Below, piece by piece: positions 1 through 8,424 of a stretch of 33,044 bases of DNA; position 1 is the stretch's first letter, and each line of letters starts with the position of its first letter. Made by a program: the position numbers and the translations under genes. Under the pieces are notes generated by a model that did not search any database, had not been told where the DNA came from, and saw only the letters and a program-made list of their open reading frames with translations. Source of the stretch: Brumimicrobium sp964346075. Its GTDB lineage: Bacteria > Bacteroidota > Bacteroidia > Flavobacteriales_D > Crocinitomicaceae. The stretch is from contig CAYFTH010000024.1 in assembly GCA_964346075.1 (NCBI GenBank), forward strand, positions 1 to 33,044, written 5' to 3'.

Positions 1-91
1 TAATAAAGTTTTTGTGTTGATAACTTTAGACTAAAAAAAGTGTGAGTTTGCCCTGTTAAACCGAGGTTAAAAGTAATGATGATCAGATTTT

Positions 92-121
92 TTTGTTGAG
101 CGGAGAATAATACTAAATTTA
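92..121 (+). promoter_or_regulatory. Putative Bacteroidota promoter of the FMN reductase gene
   Basis: A TTTG at 92-95 is followed after 18 bases by TAAATTTA at 114-121. The second box matches the Bacteroidota -7 consensus TAnnTTTG at all but the last base. It lies 18 bases before the ATG at 140, in a region with no other features. This is a sequence match only. Confidence 0.35.
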
Positions 122-139
122 ACATGTAAATAGAGACAA

Positions 140-655
140 ATGAAAATCTTAGGAATCGTGGGATCAGCTTCAAAAAATAGTGGTAACGAAGCACTATTAA
201 ATGATGTTGCTGGTAAACTAGTGAAAAATGAAGAAATGTGTGTCTATAAGAGGTTGCGGGATTGGCCTTTATTCCGGCCGGAGGATTTGGAAGCTGAACA
301 ACCTTCAACCGTTCTCAAGTTTAAGGAGTTGATAGAAAATGCCGATGCTGTGATCATTGCAACGCCTGAATATGCTCACAATATTCCTGCGGTGCTCAAA
401 AATATGTTCGAGTGGTGCACGGCTTCGGGAGAATTTAATGATAAACCTGTTTTAGCCTTGACCTATGCTCCTCAAGCTCCACGAGGTGAATACGCTATGA
501 AATCGCTGCTATTTACCCTACAGACTTTAAAAACTCGGGTAAAAGCACAGTTGCCTCTTTACAAAACCGAACTTCCCTACGACGGAAAAACGATTGACTG
601 GAATGATGATCAGCTTCAATTAGTGGAAGAGGCCGTGCGGTTGTTGCAAGATTAG
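140..655 (+). CDS. NADPH-dependent FMN reductase family protein
   Basis: A 171-residue flavodoxin-fold protein of the NADPH-dependent FMN reductase family, which includes chromate and quinone reductases. The N-terminal GSASKNSGN (about residues 8-16) is the phosphate-binding loop for FMN. PEYAHNIPAVLKNMFEW (about residues 76-92) matches the family's PEYN-x-x-IP-x-x-LKNA-x-DW signature. The length is slightly under the usual 175-190 residues. It is likely cytosolic and uses NAD(P)H to reduce flavin, quinones or small electrophiles; the true substrate cannot be read from the sequence. It stands alone, converging on the mrp operon with a 35-base gap. The start at 140 is the first ATG in frame after a promoter-like element. 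Confidence 0.85.
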   Translation: MKILGIVGSASKNSGNEALLNDVAGKLVKNEEMCVYKRLRDWPLFRPEDLEAEQPSTVLKFKELIENADAVIIATPEYAHNIPAVLKNMFEWCTASGEFNDKPVLALTYAPQAPRGEYAMKSLLFTLQTLKTRVKAQLPLYKTELPYDGKTIDWNDDQLQLVEEAVRLLQD

Positions 656-690
656 TGCGTTTGAATTCAACGCGTTAGGAGTTGAGCTTG

Positions 691-1116
691 TTAAGGATTA
701 TGTTCTGACGGCTTAGACGAAGCATCTTCCGTATTTTTCTGGTCGTTATTTATTACTTCTTTATCCTCGCTTAATAATTCGTGTGTTTTGGTGTTATACT
801 TTCCTTTTAAGTCATCCATCAGTGACTTTTTCCATAAAGGCACACCGACAAAATAAGATGCACGACCAATTAAATGGGCACCTATAGGGGCGGTAAGTAG
901 TAAAAAGAGAATAATGGCAACAGCTCTGGTCGTGATAGACGTTTCACCAAAATGAAGCGCCATACCCGTTAATATCAATCCCACACCTAGAGTAGCGGCT
1001 TTGGTAGTGACTGAAATGCGTAGGAATAAGTCAGGCATCCGTAAAATACCAACGGCAGCCAATAATATAAAAAGTGTGCCGATAGAGATTAAACTTATAA
1101 TAACAATATCAGTCAT
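691..1116 (-). CDS. mrpG: Na+/H+ antiporter subunit G (MrpG/MnhG)
   Basis: Small membrane subunit of the Mrp cation/proton antiporter. The protein begins MTDIVIISLISIGTLF and has three hydrophobic segments in the first 90 residues, with the family's GILRMPD-x-x-x-R motif after the first and LTAPIGAHLIGRAS in the third. A longer frame opens at 1170, but the first 18 residues of that version lie inside mrpF and look unlike the family, so the ATG at 1116 is chosen. It overlaps mrpF by 8 bases, which suggests translational coupling. The C-terminal 50 residues are an unusually long hydrophilic tail rich in Lys, Glu and Asn; MrpG proteins are commonly 110-125 residues, this one is 141. It is the last gene of the operon. 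Confidence 0.9.
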   Translation of the reverse strand: MTDIVIISLISIGTLFILLAAVGILRMPDLFLRISVTTKAATLGVGLILTGMALHFGETSITTRAVAIILFLLLTAPIGAHLIGRASYFVGVPLWKKSLMDDLKGKYNTKTHELLSEDKEVINNDQKNTEDASSKPSEHNP

Positions 1117-1384
1117 TTTTCTTTCGTTTTTCGAGGTAATAAGAAAAAGCAACCGTTCCCAAAAATGCAATGAGCGCGAATATCATAGCAATATCGAGGA
1201 AGGCGGATTGATCAGAGATCATCGCGTAAACTGCAATCGTAGCGATACCGATGGTGATTAATAAGTCGAGAGCTACAACGCGATCCGATAATGCAGGACC
1301 TATCAAAAACCGAATGAACACCAGTAAAATGGAAATACTCAGTATCGGTAAAATGATATATACTAAAAATGCATCTATAGTCAT
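1109..1384 (-). CDS. mrpF: Na+/H+ antiporter subunit F (MrpF/MnhF)
   Basis: A 91-residue membrane protein with three predicted transmembrane segments, matching MrpF. The conserved core is RFLIGPALSDRVVALDLL (about residues 25-42), followed by a third segment ending in a Lys-rich cytoplasmic tail, YYLEKRKKND. MrpF is a small accessory subunit required for assembly and activity of the full Mrp complex. The ATG at 1384 overlaps the mrpE stop by four bases, and its own stop lies inside mrpG, so the three genes are tightly coupled. Order and size are as in group 1 mrp operons. Confidence 0.92.
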   Translation of the reverse strand: MTIDAFLVYIILPILSISILLVFIRFLIGPALSDRVVALDLLITIGIATIAVYAMISDQSAFLDIAMIFALIAFLGTVAFSYYLEKRKKND

Positions 1385-1857
1385 CGTAAAATATTCAATA
1401 TGCGTTTTTCAAATCCGTGTTTAATATCAGCAATAAATGCTTCTTTATCTTCTACATACATAGCATGAATATACAATACTTTGCGATCTTCTGAAACATC
1501 TAAACTTAAAGTTCCCGGAGTGAGCGAAATAACATTAGCTAAAAAAGCAATTTCCAGATTTGTTTTCGATTCTAATGGATATCTTACAATACCTGGTGTC
1601 ATATAAAATTTTGGTGTTACTACATCAGCTGCCACCTGGATGTTCGCCTTAATCAGGGCATATAGAAAATAAAAAAGAAAACCTACGAGCCGCGGCGCAA
1701 TCCGGTAATACTTTTGACTGCGTTCGTTCCGACTCACCACCCACAACACCAGAAAACTGAGCAGAAAACCAAAAATAAAGTTAATCGTCACTAAGCTTCC
1801 TGTTAAGAATACCCATACGACGGTTAACATGATATTTAATAGGAATTGTACTTTCAT
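1381..1857 (-). CDS. mrpE: Na+/H+ antiporter subunit E (MrpE/MnhE)
   Basis: A 158-residue MrpE. Two hydrophobic segments fill roughly residues 5-40 and a third lies near 55-75. The family's conserved stretch is seen: LIKANIQVA, then a Pro-rich turn, then NVISLTPGTLSLDV and YIHAMYV. MrpE is the membrane subunit with a soluble C-terminal half in the Mrp antiporter. It starts six bases after the mrpD stop and shares four bases with mrpF. No defect was noticed, and the length is typical of the family (about 155-165 residues). Confidence 0.93.
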   Translation of the reverse strand: MKVQFLLNIMLTVVWVFLTGSLVTINFIFGFLLSFLVLWVVSRNERSQKYYRIAPRLVGFLFYFLYALIKANIQVAADVVTPKFYMTPGIVRYPLESKTNLEIAFLANVISLTPGTLSLDVSEDRKVLYIHAMYVEDKEAFIADIKHGFEKRILNILR

Positions 1858-1863
1858 AATTCA

Positions 1864-3378
1864 TCAGTTTTTTGACGGGAAAACAGCTTTAATATACGTT
1901 TCTGGATGCATGAGGTCGTGACCAATACGTTCTGCTACTATTTGAATGTGCTCTGAAAAGAAGCTATAGTAAAGTGTTACACCAATAAGAAATGCTATCG
2001 GAAGGATCATCGCTGTTTTTTCGCGGCGGTCAAATTGATCAAAATACTTGAGTTTTTTCAATTTGGCGGTCTCGAGCTCTTTCTTTGCAAACGTATCGTT
2101 CCAAACCTTAGCGATAATAATAAGCGTTATTAAACTCGCAAAAATAAAGGCTAACAACATGCCAATATTCCCGGTTTCGTAACTCGCTCCAAACAACGAA
2201 ATTTTAGGCCAAAATCCAGACAGTGGAGGGATACCGACTAATGCAAATAGGGGGATTGCGAACAATAGTGACAGTCTGGGATAGTTATTCATCATTCCTC
2301 CCATGTTATACAATTTGGTGTTTCCAAATATTCTGAAAAATACACCACCCATCATGAAAAGCGTAGTCTTAACGATGATATCGTGAAACATATAGAATAC
2401 GGCACCGATCAGTGCTACTTCAGTGAAGAGACTTAAACCACCTACCATAAAACCAATATGACAAATAATCAAGTAAGAAAATACGCGTAAGACATCTTTT
2501 TGAACCAAAGCTCCGATACCTCCAAAGAAGATTGTAAAGATCGCAATCACGGCCAATATCATCTGATTCATTTCACTCAGTGGAAAAATAAGCGTAAACG
2601 TCCGTATCATTGCATAAACGCCTACCTTAGTCAAGAGTCCACCAAAAAGTGCAGAAACTGCCGCAGGTGGTGTATGGTACGAAGCGGGTAGCCAAAAATA
2701 GAGGGGGAAGACGCCTGCTTTTACTCCAAATCCAATAAAAAATATCAGACTGATGGTATCCACAATTCCCGTGTTTTCTATCGTTGGAATTACCCGGCCT
2801 AATTCGGCCATATTCAGCGTCCCTGTAACACCGTAAAGCATTGCTATTCCTGTGAGGAAAACAATGGAAGAAAGCATATTCAGCGTGAAATACTTAACAG
2901 CTCCTTCGATTTGAATCTTTCTCCCTCCAATTGTCAATAATACAAATGAAGAAATGATAATAACTTCAAACCATACGTACATATTAAAGATATCTCCTGT
3001 CAGGAATGCACCACTCAAGCCCATGATCAAAAAGTGGAACATGGCGTAGTAACCAAATTTAACCCGAGCCGAAACCATATTCGCATTGGAATAGATGGAG
3101 AGTACAAAGCCCACAATATTTGTGAGTAAAACGAGTGATACAGCCAGTAAATCAGCCACCATTGTAATACCGAATGGCGCTTCCCAATTCCCCAATTGAG
3201 TAGTTTGTGTTCCATTCTGATAGACAAAATAAAAGAGCGCTGCAGCAATAAATAAGTTGACCGAACTGCCAACTATGCTGAGAACACGTTGCCAATTAGG
3301 CCTTCTCCAAAAGAAAAGAAGAATGACAGCAACAATAATTTGTCCTAGAATAGGGAATATGCTCAAGTTTTCTATCAT
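1864..3378 (-). CDS. mrpD: Na+/H+ antiporter subunit D (MrpD/MnhD)
   Basis: A 504-residue polytopic membrane protein of the proton-conducting NADH:quinone oxidoreductase / Mrp antiporter family, with about 14 hydrophobic segments. The pathway helix motif WLPASYHTPPAAVSALFGG followed by LLTKVGVYAMIR carries the conserved Lys of the proton channel. A FEVIIISSF segment with a conserved Glu lies around residue 138. MrpD resembles NuoM/NuoN of complex I and is one of the two large candidate ion-translocating subunits. It overlaps mrpC by four bases (ATGA) and is followed by mrpE after six bases. Length is normal for MrpD. Confidence 0.95.
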   Translation of the reverse strand: MIENLSIFPILGQIIVAVILLFFWRRPNWQRVLSIVGSSVNLFIAAALFYFVYQNGTQTTQLGNWEAPFGITMVADLLAVSLVLLTNIVGFVLSIYSNANMVSARVKFGYYAMFHFLIMGLSGAFLTGDIFNMYVWFEVIIISSFVLLTIGGRKIQIEGAVKYFTLNMLSSIVFLTGIAMLYGVTGTLNMAELGRVIPTIENTGIVDTISLIFFIGFGVKAGVFPLYFWLPASYHTPPAAVSALFGGLLTKVGVYAMIRTFTLIFPLSEMNQMILAVIAIFTIFFGGIGALVQKDVLRVFSYLIICHIGFMVGGLSLFTEVALIGAVFYMFHDIIVKTTLFMMGGVFFRIFGNTKLYNMGGMMNNYPRLSLLFAIPLFALVGIPPLSGFWPKISLFGASYETGNIGMLLAFIFASLITLIIIAKVWNDTFAKKELETAKLKKLKYFDQFDRREKTAMILPIAFLIGVTLYYSFFSEHIQIVAERIGHDLMHPETYIKAVFPSKN

Positions 3379-3728
3379 TCGATGTCGTCCGTTTTATTCA
3401 TGGCGTCTATGTCGTCCGTTTGCAGAACCTTATAAGCGCGCTTAATGAGTACAATTGCAAATGATTGTAAACCAAAACTGATGACAATGGCTGTTAAGAT
3501 CAGAGCTTGTGGTACTGGATCGGCAAAAATACCTTCAATGTGGTGGCTGTCTTTAGGGATGATTGGCGGTTGACCTTTAACCAAACCACCCATCAGAAAT
3601 ATCAGTAGGTTAACACCATTACCGAGCACAACGATTCCTATGATCAATTTTACGAGGCTGCGTCTCAAAATGAGATATATACCAGCAGCATATAAAATTC
3701 CAGTCATTATAGCTAGTAGTATTTCCAT
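3375..3728 (-). CDS. mrpC: Na+/H+ antiporter subunit C (MrpC/MnhC)
   Basis: A 117-residue homologue of NuoK/MrpC with three transmembrane segments. The family signature IGIVVLGNGVNLLIFLMGG lies around residues 30-48, and DPVPQALILTAIVISFG around residues 70-86 is the diagnostic C-terminal segment. The protein ends in a short acidic tail containing a TDDI repeat. It starts three bases after mrpB and overlaps mrpD by four. In the Mrp complex, MrpC packs between the large MrpA and MrpD subunits. Confidence 0.94.
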   Translation of the reverse strand: MEILLAIMTGILYAAGIYLILRRSLVKLIIGIVVLGNGVNLLIFLMGGLVKGQPPIIPKDSHHIEGIFADPVPQALILTAIVISFGLQSFAIVLIKRAYKVLQTDDIDAMNKTDDIE

Positions 3729-3731
3729 CGT

Positions 3732-4145
3732 TTATGCTTGTTCAGAGATTGTAAAAATAATGGTGAGACATACACCAATCACCACCAAATAAACACCCGT
3801 ATCGAAAAACAATGCACTTCCCACTTTTCCAATCACGGGCAGAGCTTCTGGATACCAAACACCAGTCATCATCGGTAATCCTTCAAAAATAATGGGAACT
3901 ATGGCACTCCCGAGTGCTAGCATCAACCCTGTTGGGATCAGAAAACCGGGATGAATACGCAATAAAAAGCGCGATTTTTTCAGTCCGTTGGCAAAAGCAT
4001 GTAAAATAAATGCGATGGAGGCAATCAATCCTCCAATAAAGCCACCACCAGGCAAATAATGCCCTCTCAACAACACAAAGACTGAGAATAATATCAACAG
4101 CGGTAATAATGTACGTGATACTGTAGTTAAAATAATACTTTTCAT
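3732..4145 (-). CDS. mrpB: Na+/H+ antiporter subunit B (MrpB/MnhB)
   Basis: A 137-residue MrpB with four hydrophobic segments. The conserved RGHYLPGGGFIGGLIASIAF motif (about residues 28-47) and FFDTGVYLVVIGV near residue 113 identify the family. In some bacteria the MrpA C-terminus and MrpB are fused; here they are separate genes, with mrpB starting three bases after the mrpA stop. The ATG at 4145 is the only sensible start. Length is typical. Confidence 0.94.
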   Translation of the reverse strand: MKSIILTTVSRTLLPLLILFSVFVLLRGHYLPGGGFIGGLIASIAFILHAFANGLKKSRFLLRIHPGFLIPTGLMLALGSAIVPIIFEGLPMMTGVWYPEALPVIGKVGSALFFDTGVYLVVIGVCLTIIFTISEQA

Positions 4146-4148
4146 AGT

Positions 4149-6455
4149 TTATTTTTCGTGTTTCTTGAGGTACAATTTTAATAGTGCAAAAACTCCTATT
4201 GCGGCAATAGAAAGCACCGTAATTTCAATGATAGTATCAAATCCTCTAAAATCCACAAGGATAACATTGACAATATTCTTTCCTTTTGCTAATTCATAGG
4301 CATTTTCTGCATAAAAAGCTGTAGTTGTTTTTAAAGGAGTCTCATTCATGATTTCAATAATCGTAAAAGCCAAGAATGTACCGAAAGATGTTGCTATAAT
4401 TCCATCGCGAATGCGATTGGTAGCATTAGAAAGTTTTAAATATTTCGGTAATCGATAAAGCACAAGAACAAACAAGATAACCGTTAATGTATCGATTGAA
4501 AATTGAGTCATGGCAAGGTCTGGAGCGCTGTAGAAAAGAAATATAAAGCACATCGAGTAACCTAAAACGCCCATTCCTGCTATCGCCGAGAGTCGTGATT
4601 TTGTGAAAACCGTGTAAAGAATCGATAAGACCATGATTAGACAAACAACTATTTCGCTGATTTCCAATCCCCTTATTTCTTTTAGACTTAAAAATATGCG
4701 TGGATTAATGAAAATATGAACGCCGAAAACAATGGTTAGCAAAACCAAGAGGATCATTACATATCTTCTCAGATAACCATTTTGAAAGACACGGGTTAAG
4801 AAATAAGCAAATTGTTCAAAATAGTTGGCAGTTTGTAACACGATGTTTTTCGGTGAAATATGCTCCAGTCGGTGTATGGCGCGCTCTTTTTTATGAGAAA
4901 TTTTCCAGAATTTATAAATCAGTAAACCGCCGGCTATGGTGATGGCACTGAGCACGAGAATAAAAGTGAATCCATGCCATAATTTTAAATGCGGAGCGGT
5001 TCCTGAACTTAATTCATTCGTGATTCCATGCACAAATAGATGATCGATGATTCCGGGGAATACGCCGAAAATAATACCTGTCACTGCCAAAATTAATGGT
5101 GCCAGCCACATAATAAAATGTGGTTTTTTGACAGTCTCAATTGTCGAGGGAACTTGTCCTGCAAAAGGTTTCCATCCCACCGCGAATCCAGCAAAAACCA
5201 TAAAAATATTGGTGATGACAGCAACTGTAGTGAGCAGACCTGAATAGGGACTGTGCAGCGTTGATTCATAAATGAGGTCTTTGCCTACAAAACCTACGCT
5301 CGGAGGAATTCCTGCACTGGAAATAGCTGCTAAAAGTCCAGCGATAGAAAGGGGAAGCAAGAATTTGCGAAGTCCCCCCAGTTTTGTAATGTCACGTGTA
5401 CCCGTCTGGTGATCAATGGTACCAGTAACTAAAAAGAGAGATGCTTTGTAGAGCGCATGAACAATAATAAATACGATCGCCGCCCCAATTGATAGGGCTG
5501 TTCCTATACCCAGCAAAAAAACAATAATACCTAGTGCGCCGATGGTGGAATACGCTAAAATCCCTTTTAAGTCAGTCCTGAAGAGGGTGTGGAAAGCGGC
5601 ATATAACATGGTGAATCCACCGAAAACCAGCAGTATAAGATGGAAATAGTCGTTCATTGAAAAATGGGGAGAGAAACGTAGTATAAGATAGATTCCTGCT
5701 TTGACCATCGTTGCCGAGTGTAAATAGGTCGAAACTGGAGTAGGTGCCTTCATAGCTCCGGGTAGCCAAAAATGAAAGGGAAATTGAGCGGATTTTGTGA
5801 AGGCAGCTAAAAACAAAAAAATGAGTAGATAGAGGGAGTAGGGATGTTCTGAAAAAACAGCCGGATGTTGCAGCATTTCAGAAATGGTATAGGTCCCTGT
5901 TAAGGTTCCGAGTAAAACGGCAAAGGCCAGCAGCGATAAACCACCAAGCCCCGTAATGCTCAGTGCCGTTATAGCAGATTTCCGCGAAGAACGATCGGTA
6001 TTGTTGAACCCAATGAGGAAAAAGGAGCTAATGCTCGTTAATTCCCAAAAAATAAATAATGTGATCAGATTATTAGCTGCTACAAGTCCCAGCATTGCAC
6101 CCATAAAAATACTCAGATAGGCATAAAAGCGCATCAAATGGCGATGTCCTTTTAAATATTTGATGGTGTATATGAACACCAGGCTTCCAATACCCGTGAT
6201 CAACAAGGTGAATAGCGTTGCCAGACCGTCAATGCGAAAATCAAAATTAATGTCAAGTGAAGGAACCCATTTTATCGAAGAATCAAAAACTTGACCGGCA
6301 CTGGTGCCTGGCAAATAACTCAGGAAATAAAAGAATAAACTTACCGGGAGCAGAGACGCAAACCATGTTATACGTCGAAATGATTTCTGGCCCATTGCAA
6401 ATAAAAGCAAGCCAAAAAGAAAACTCGATAATATGACAAACAAGAGCGTCGACAT
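4149..6455 (-). CDS. mrpA: Na+/H+ antiporter subunit A (MrpA/MnhA)
   Basis: The largest Mrp subunit, 768 residues from the chosen start. The N-terminal two thirds resemble NuoL: the motif FWELTSISSFFLIG is followed by FHFWLPGAMKAPTPVSTYLHS and TMVKAGIYL, the conserved proton-pathway segment. The last third carries the MbhD/MbhE-type membrane domains, with SAPDLAMTQFSIDTLTVILF and VNVILVDFRGFDTIIEI as recognisable landmarks. A frame opens at 6491, but the ATG at 6455 (MSTLLFVILSS) fits the family and a promoter element TATTTTTG ends only five bases before it, so a start at 6491 would lie upstream of transcription. First gene of mrpABCDEFG. The complex exchanges cytoplasmic Na+ (or Li+) for protons, typical of marine or alkaline-tolerant bacteria. 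Confidence 0.95.
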   Translation of the reverse strand: MSTLLFVILSSFLFGLLLFAMGQKSFRRITWFASLLPVSLFFYFLSYLPGTSAGQVFDSSIKWVPSLDINFDFRIDGLATLFTLLITGIGSLVFIYTIKYLKGHRHLMRFYAYLSIFMGAMLGLVAANNLITLFIFWELTSISSFFLIGFNNTDRSSRKSAITALSITGLGGLSLLAFAVLLGTLTGTYTISEMLQHPAVFSEHPYSLYLLIFLFLAAFTKSAQFPFHFWLPGAMKAPTPVSTYLHSATMVKAGIYLILRFSPHFSMNDYFHLILLVFGGFTMLYAAFHTLFRTDLKGILAYSTIGALGIIVFLLGIGTALSIGAAIVFIIVHALYKASLFLVTGTIDHQTGTRDITKLGGLRKFLLPLSIAGLLAAISSAGIPPSVGFVGKDLIYESTLHSPYSGLLTTVAVITNIFMVFAGFAVGWKPFAGQVPSTIETVKKPHFIMWLAPLILAVTGIIFGVFPGIIDHLFVHGITNELSSGTAPHLKLWHGFTFILVLSAITIAGGLLIYKFWKISHKKERAIHRLEHISPKNIVLQTANYFEQFAYFLTRVFQNGYLRRYVMILLVLLTIVFGVHIFINPRIFLSLKEIRGLEISEIVVCLIMVLSILYTVFTKSRLSAIAGMGVLGYSMCFIFLFYSAPDLAMTQFSIDTLTVILFVLVLYRLPKYLKLSNATNRIRDGIIATSFGTFLAFTIIEIMNETPLKTTTAFYAENAYELAKGKNIVNVILVDFRGFDTIIEITVLSIAAIGVFALLKLYLKKHEK

Positions 6456-6460
6456 GGTTG

Positions 6461-6491
6461 CAAAAATACAAGGATTTTCACGCAATTTCAA
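6461..6491 (-). promoter_or_regulatory. Promoter of the mrp operon, nearly leaderless
   Basis: Read on the minus strand, TTG (6491-6489) is followed after 20 bases by TATTTTTG (6468-6461), a full match to the Bacteroidota TAnnTTTG -7 box. Only five bases separate the box from the mrpA ATG at 6455, so transcription should begin at or a few bases from the start codon. Inferred from sequence only. Confidence 0.55.
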
Positions 6492-6539
6492 TAGCGTATG
6501 AAAAATAAACGCTGGCCTTTGCTATCCAAATACGTCCTT

Positions 6540-7859
6540 TTATTTTCGTTTCGTCTTTCTTTTAAATTTTTTGCGTTTCACCTTTTCGTGGGGGCGATAG
6601 TTTTTTTTCTTTTTTTCTTTCTTCGACTCAGCATTTTTATCACCTTCTCCAATGACGTGCTGTTGAGGGTTTACTGTTGGTGCGTCGTGGATACTCGGTG
6701 CTTCTTCATCCGGAATTAACTGTGCTGTTCGCTCCACTGAATCTGGAAGGTCCTCCATCGGAACAGTTTGCTTCATATACTTCTCAATGCGGGCGAAAAA
6801 TTCCCGCTGCTCATCCTGGATAAGTGAAATAGTGGTTCCTTCGTTCGTTTTTCGTCCGGTACGACCAATGCGGTGCATGTATCCTTCAGGTTCTTCTGGA
6901 ATATCAAAATTGATCACATGCGATACATCTTCGATATCGATTCCTCGTGCTACCAAATCGGTAGCAATTAATCCCTGAAGTTGACCATCTTTAAAATCGG
7001 CAACCATCCTCAAACGATTATTCTGCGATTTATTACTGTGTATGACCCCGAAACGATCTGGAAAATCTTGTTCTAGCTTTTCAAATACGAGATCTGCGTA
7101 TCGTTTGGATCGTGTAAAAACAAAAGCCCTTGCATTTTCATGACACTCGAAAAAATAGCGCAAAAAGTTGTATTTCGTCAAAAAATTCGAAGCAAGGTAA
7201 GCCACTTGTCGAATTTGTTCAAGCGGTGTTCCAGTGGGGGCAGCCTCTATCAATTCAGGATTCGCAAAATATTCGCGAGCCAGTAATTTTACTTCCTCAG
7301 TAATGGTAGCCGAAAATAGTAAGTTTTGTCGTTTGGTGGGGAGCTGATCTATGATACGTTGAATTTGCGGACGGAAGCCGAGATTCAGCATTTCATCGCA
7401 TTCGTCAATGACGAGTTTTTTTATTGAATTAAAACGCAAAATACGTGTCATACCAAGATCGTATACACGACCCGGAGTACCGACCAATATATCACAACCT
7501 TCATGAACAGCTTTTTTTTGAGTATTCATATTCGTTCCACCATACACTGCCAGTACACGCGTGAACATGTGGGACGTGAGTTCTTCAATTTCCGAAGCGA
7601 CCTGCGTTGCAAGTTCGCGAGTTGGTACAAGTATAAGCGCGCGCGGAGCACGTTGATCACTATATTTCAGTTCTCGTATAAGCGGTAAAAGATAGGTGAG
7701 TGTTTTCCCGGTACCCGTTTGAGCAATACCAATAACATCGCGTCCACTTAAAATGGAAGGTATAGCTTTGTGTTGTATCGCTGTAGGCGTATGAATCTGT
7801 TGCTCTTCCAGCGCAGCTAAAAGTGGTTTTGGAAGTTTTAAATTATCAAATGCTATCAT
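6540..7859 (-). CDS. DEAD-box-family ATP-dependent RNA helicase (DECD variant, RhlE-like)
   Basis: A 439-residue superfamily 2 RNA helicase. In order: Q motif FDNLKLP...TPTAIQ (residues 4-29), Walker A AQTGTGKT (46-53), motif Ia PTRELA, GTPGR, motif II DECD (residues 152-155, codons 7395-7406), SAT, TRSKRYAD, TDLVARGID and motif VI HRIGRTGR. The C-terminal 40 residues are a Lys/Arg-rich tail typical of RhlE-type proteins that bind structured RNA such as ribosome precursors. Motif II has Cys in place of Ala, a form best known in the eukaryotic UAP56/DDX39 group; ATPase residues D, E and D are kept. It starts one base after the tsaC-like stop and is the last gene of a three-gene unit. Likely cold- and ribosome-related RNA remodelling in the cytosol. 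Confidence 0.92.
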   Translation of the reverse strand: MIAFDNLKLPKPLLAALEEQQIHTPTAIQHKAIPSILSGRDVIGIAQTGTGKTLTYLLPLIRELKYSDQRAPRALILVPTRELATQVASEIEELTSHMFTRVLAVYGGTNMNTQKKAVHEGCDILVGTPGRVYDLGMTRILRFNSIKKLVIDECDEMLNLGFRPQIQRIIDQLPTKRQNLLFSATITEEVKLLAREYFANPELIEAAPTGTPLEQIRQVAYLASNFLTKYNFLRYFFECHENARAFVFTRSKRYADLVFEKLEQDFPDRFGVIHSNKSQNNRLRMVADFKDGQLQGLIATDLVARGIDIEDVSHVINFDIPEEPEGYMHRIGRTGRKTNEGTTISLIQDEQREFFARIEKYMKQTVPMEDLPDSVERTAQLIPDEEAPSIHDAPTVNPQQHVIGEGDKNAESKKEKKKKNYRPHEKVKRKKFKRKTKRK

Positions 7860-7860
7860 G

Positions 7861-8424
7861 TTATCGTATTACTTTAACGCGTTGGTTTGCATCAATTTTT
7901 ATAATGGATGAGGGATTTGTCATTGTTTCGTGCATGCGCTCTTCGAGGATAAAATCTACGTTTTCAGTGATGGCTGATTCTATAGTTGAATAAGATGTAG
8001 GTGATGGGTTCCCTGAAGTATTGGCGCTCGTAGAAACAATAGGACGCCGTAACCCACGTATTAATTGCTGACACAAGGGGTCGCTAGTCACCCGTATACC
8101 TAGTGAGCCATCGTCAGCGAACAACTTTTCCGGGAGGTTGAACGGTGTGTCGTAGATGATTGTTAGCGGTCGTTCTGCATAATCAATGAGATCGTAACAA
8201 ACATCAGGAATAGCTTTGACATAACGTTCAAGCATAGCTACAGAATCAACGAGCACGATGAATGATTTGGTTGCTGGACGTTGTTTGATCCGATAGATAC
8301 GTTCAATAGCTTCTGTATCCGAAGCGTCACAACCGATTCCCCAAATAGTATCTGTAGGGTAGAGGATGGTTTTACCCTCGCGCAGTGCATCTACTCCTGC
8401 TTTAATGACTTCGTTATTTCTCAT
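7861..8424 (-). CDS. tsaC: L-threonylcarbamoyladenylate synthase (TsaC/Sua5/YrdC family)
   Basis: A 187-residue protein of the YrdC family, which makes threonylcarbamoyl-AMP from threonine, bicarbonate and ATP for the t6A37 modification of ANN-decoding tRNAs. The YPTDTIWGIGCDA segment (about residues 22-34), YRIKQRPATKSFIVL (about 44-58, with the conserved KxR and KS residues) and RRPIVSTSANTSGNP (about 126-140, with the SxN motif) form the nucleotide and threonine site. Only the catalytic domain is present, as in bacterial TsaC, without the Sua5 C-terminal domain. The ATG shares one base with the preceding stop (TAATG), implying coupling to the upstream repeat protein gene, and the helicase gene follows after one base. 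Confidence 0.93.
   Translation of the reverse strand: MRNNEVIKAGVDALREGKTILYPTDTIWGIGCDASDTEAIERIYRIKQRPATKSFIVLVDSVAMLERYVKAIPDVCYDLIDYAERPLTIIYDTPFNLPEKLFADDGSLGIRVTSDPLCQQLIRGLRRPIVSTSANTSGNPSPTSYSTIESAITENVDFILEERMHETMTNPSSIIKIDANQRVKVIR

Noticed and set aside
657..673. Palindromic stretch around GAATTC between the FMN reductase and mrpG
   Set aside because: The arms pair only with a bulge and almost no loop, and no T run follows on either strand, so it is not a convincing terminator.
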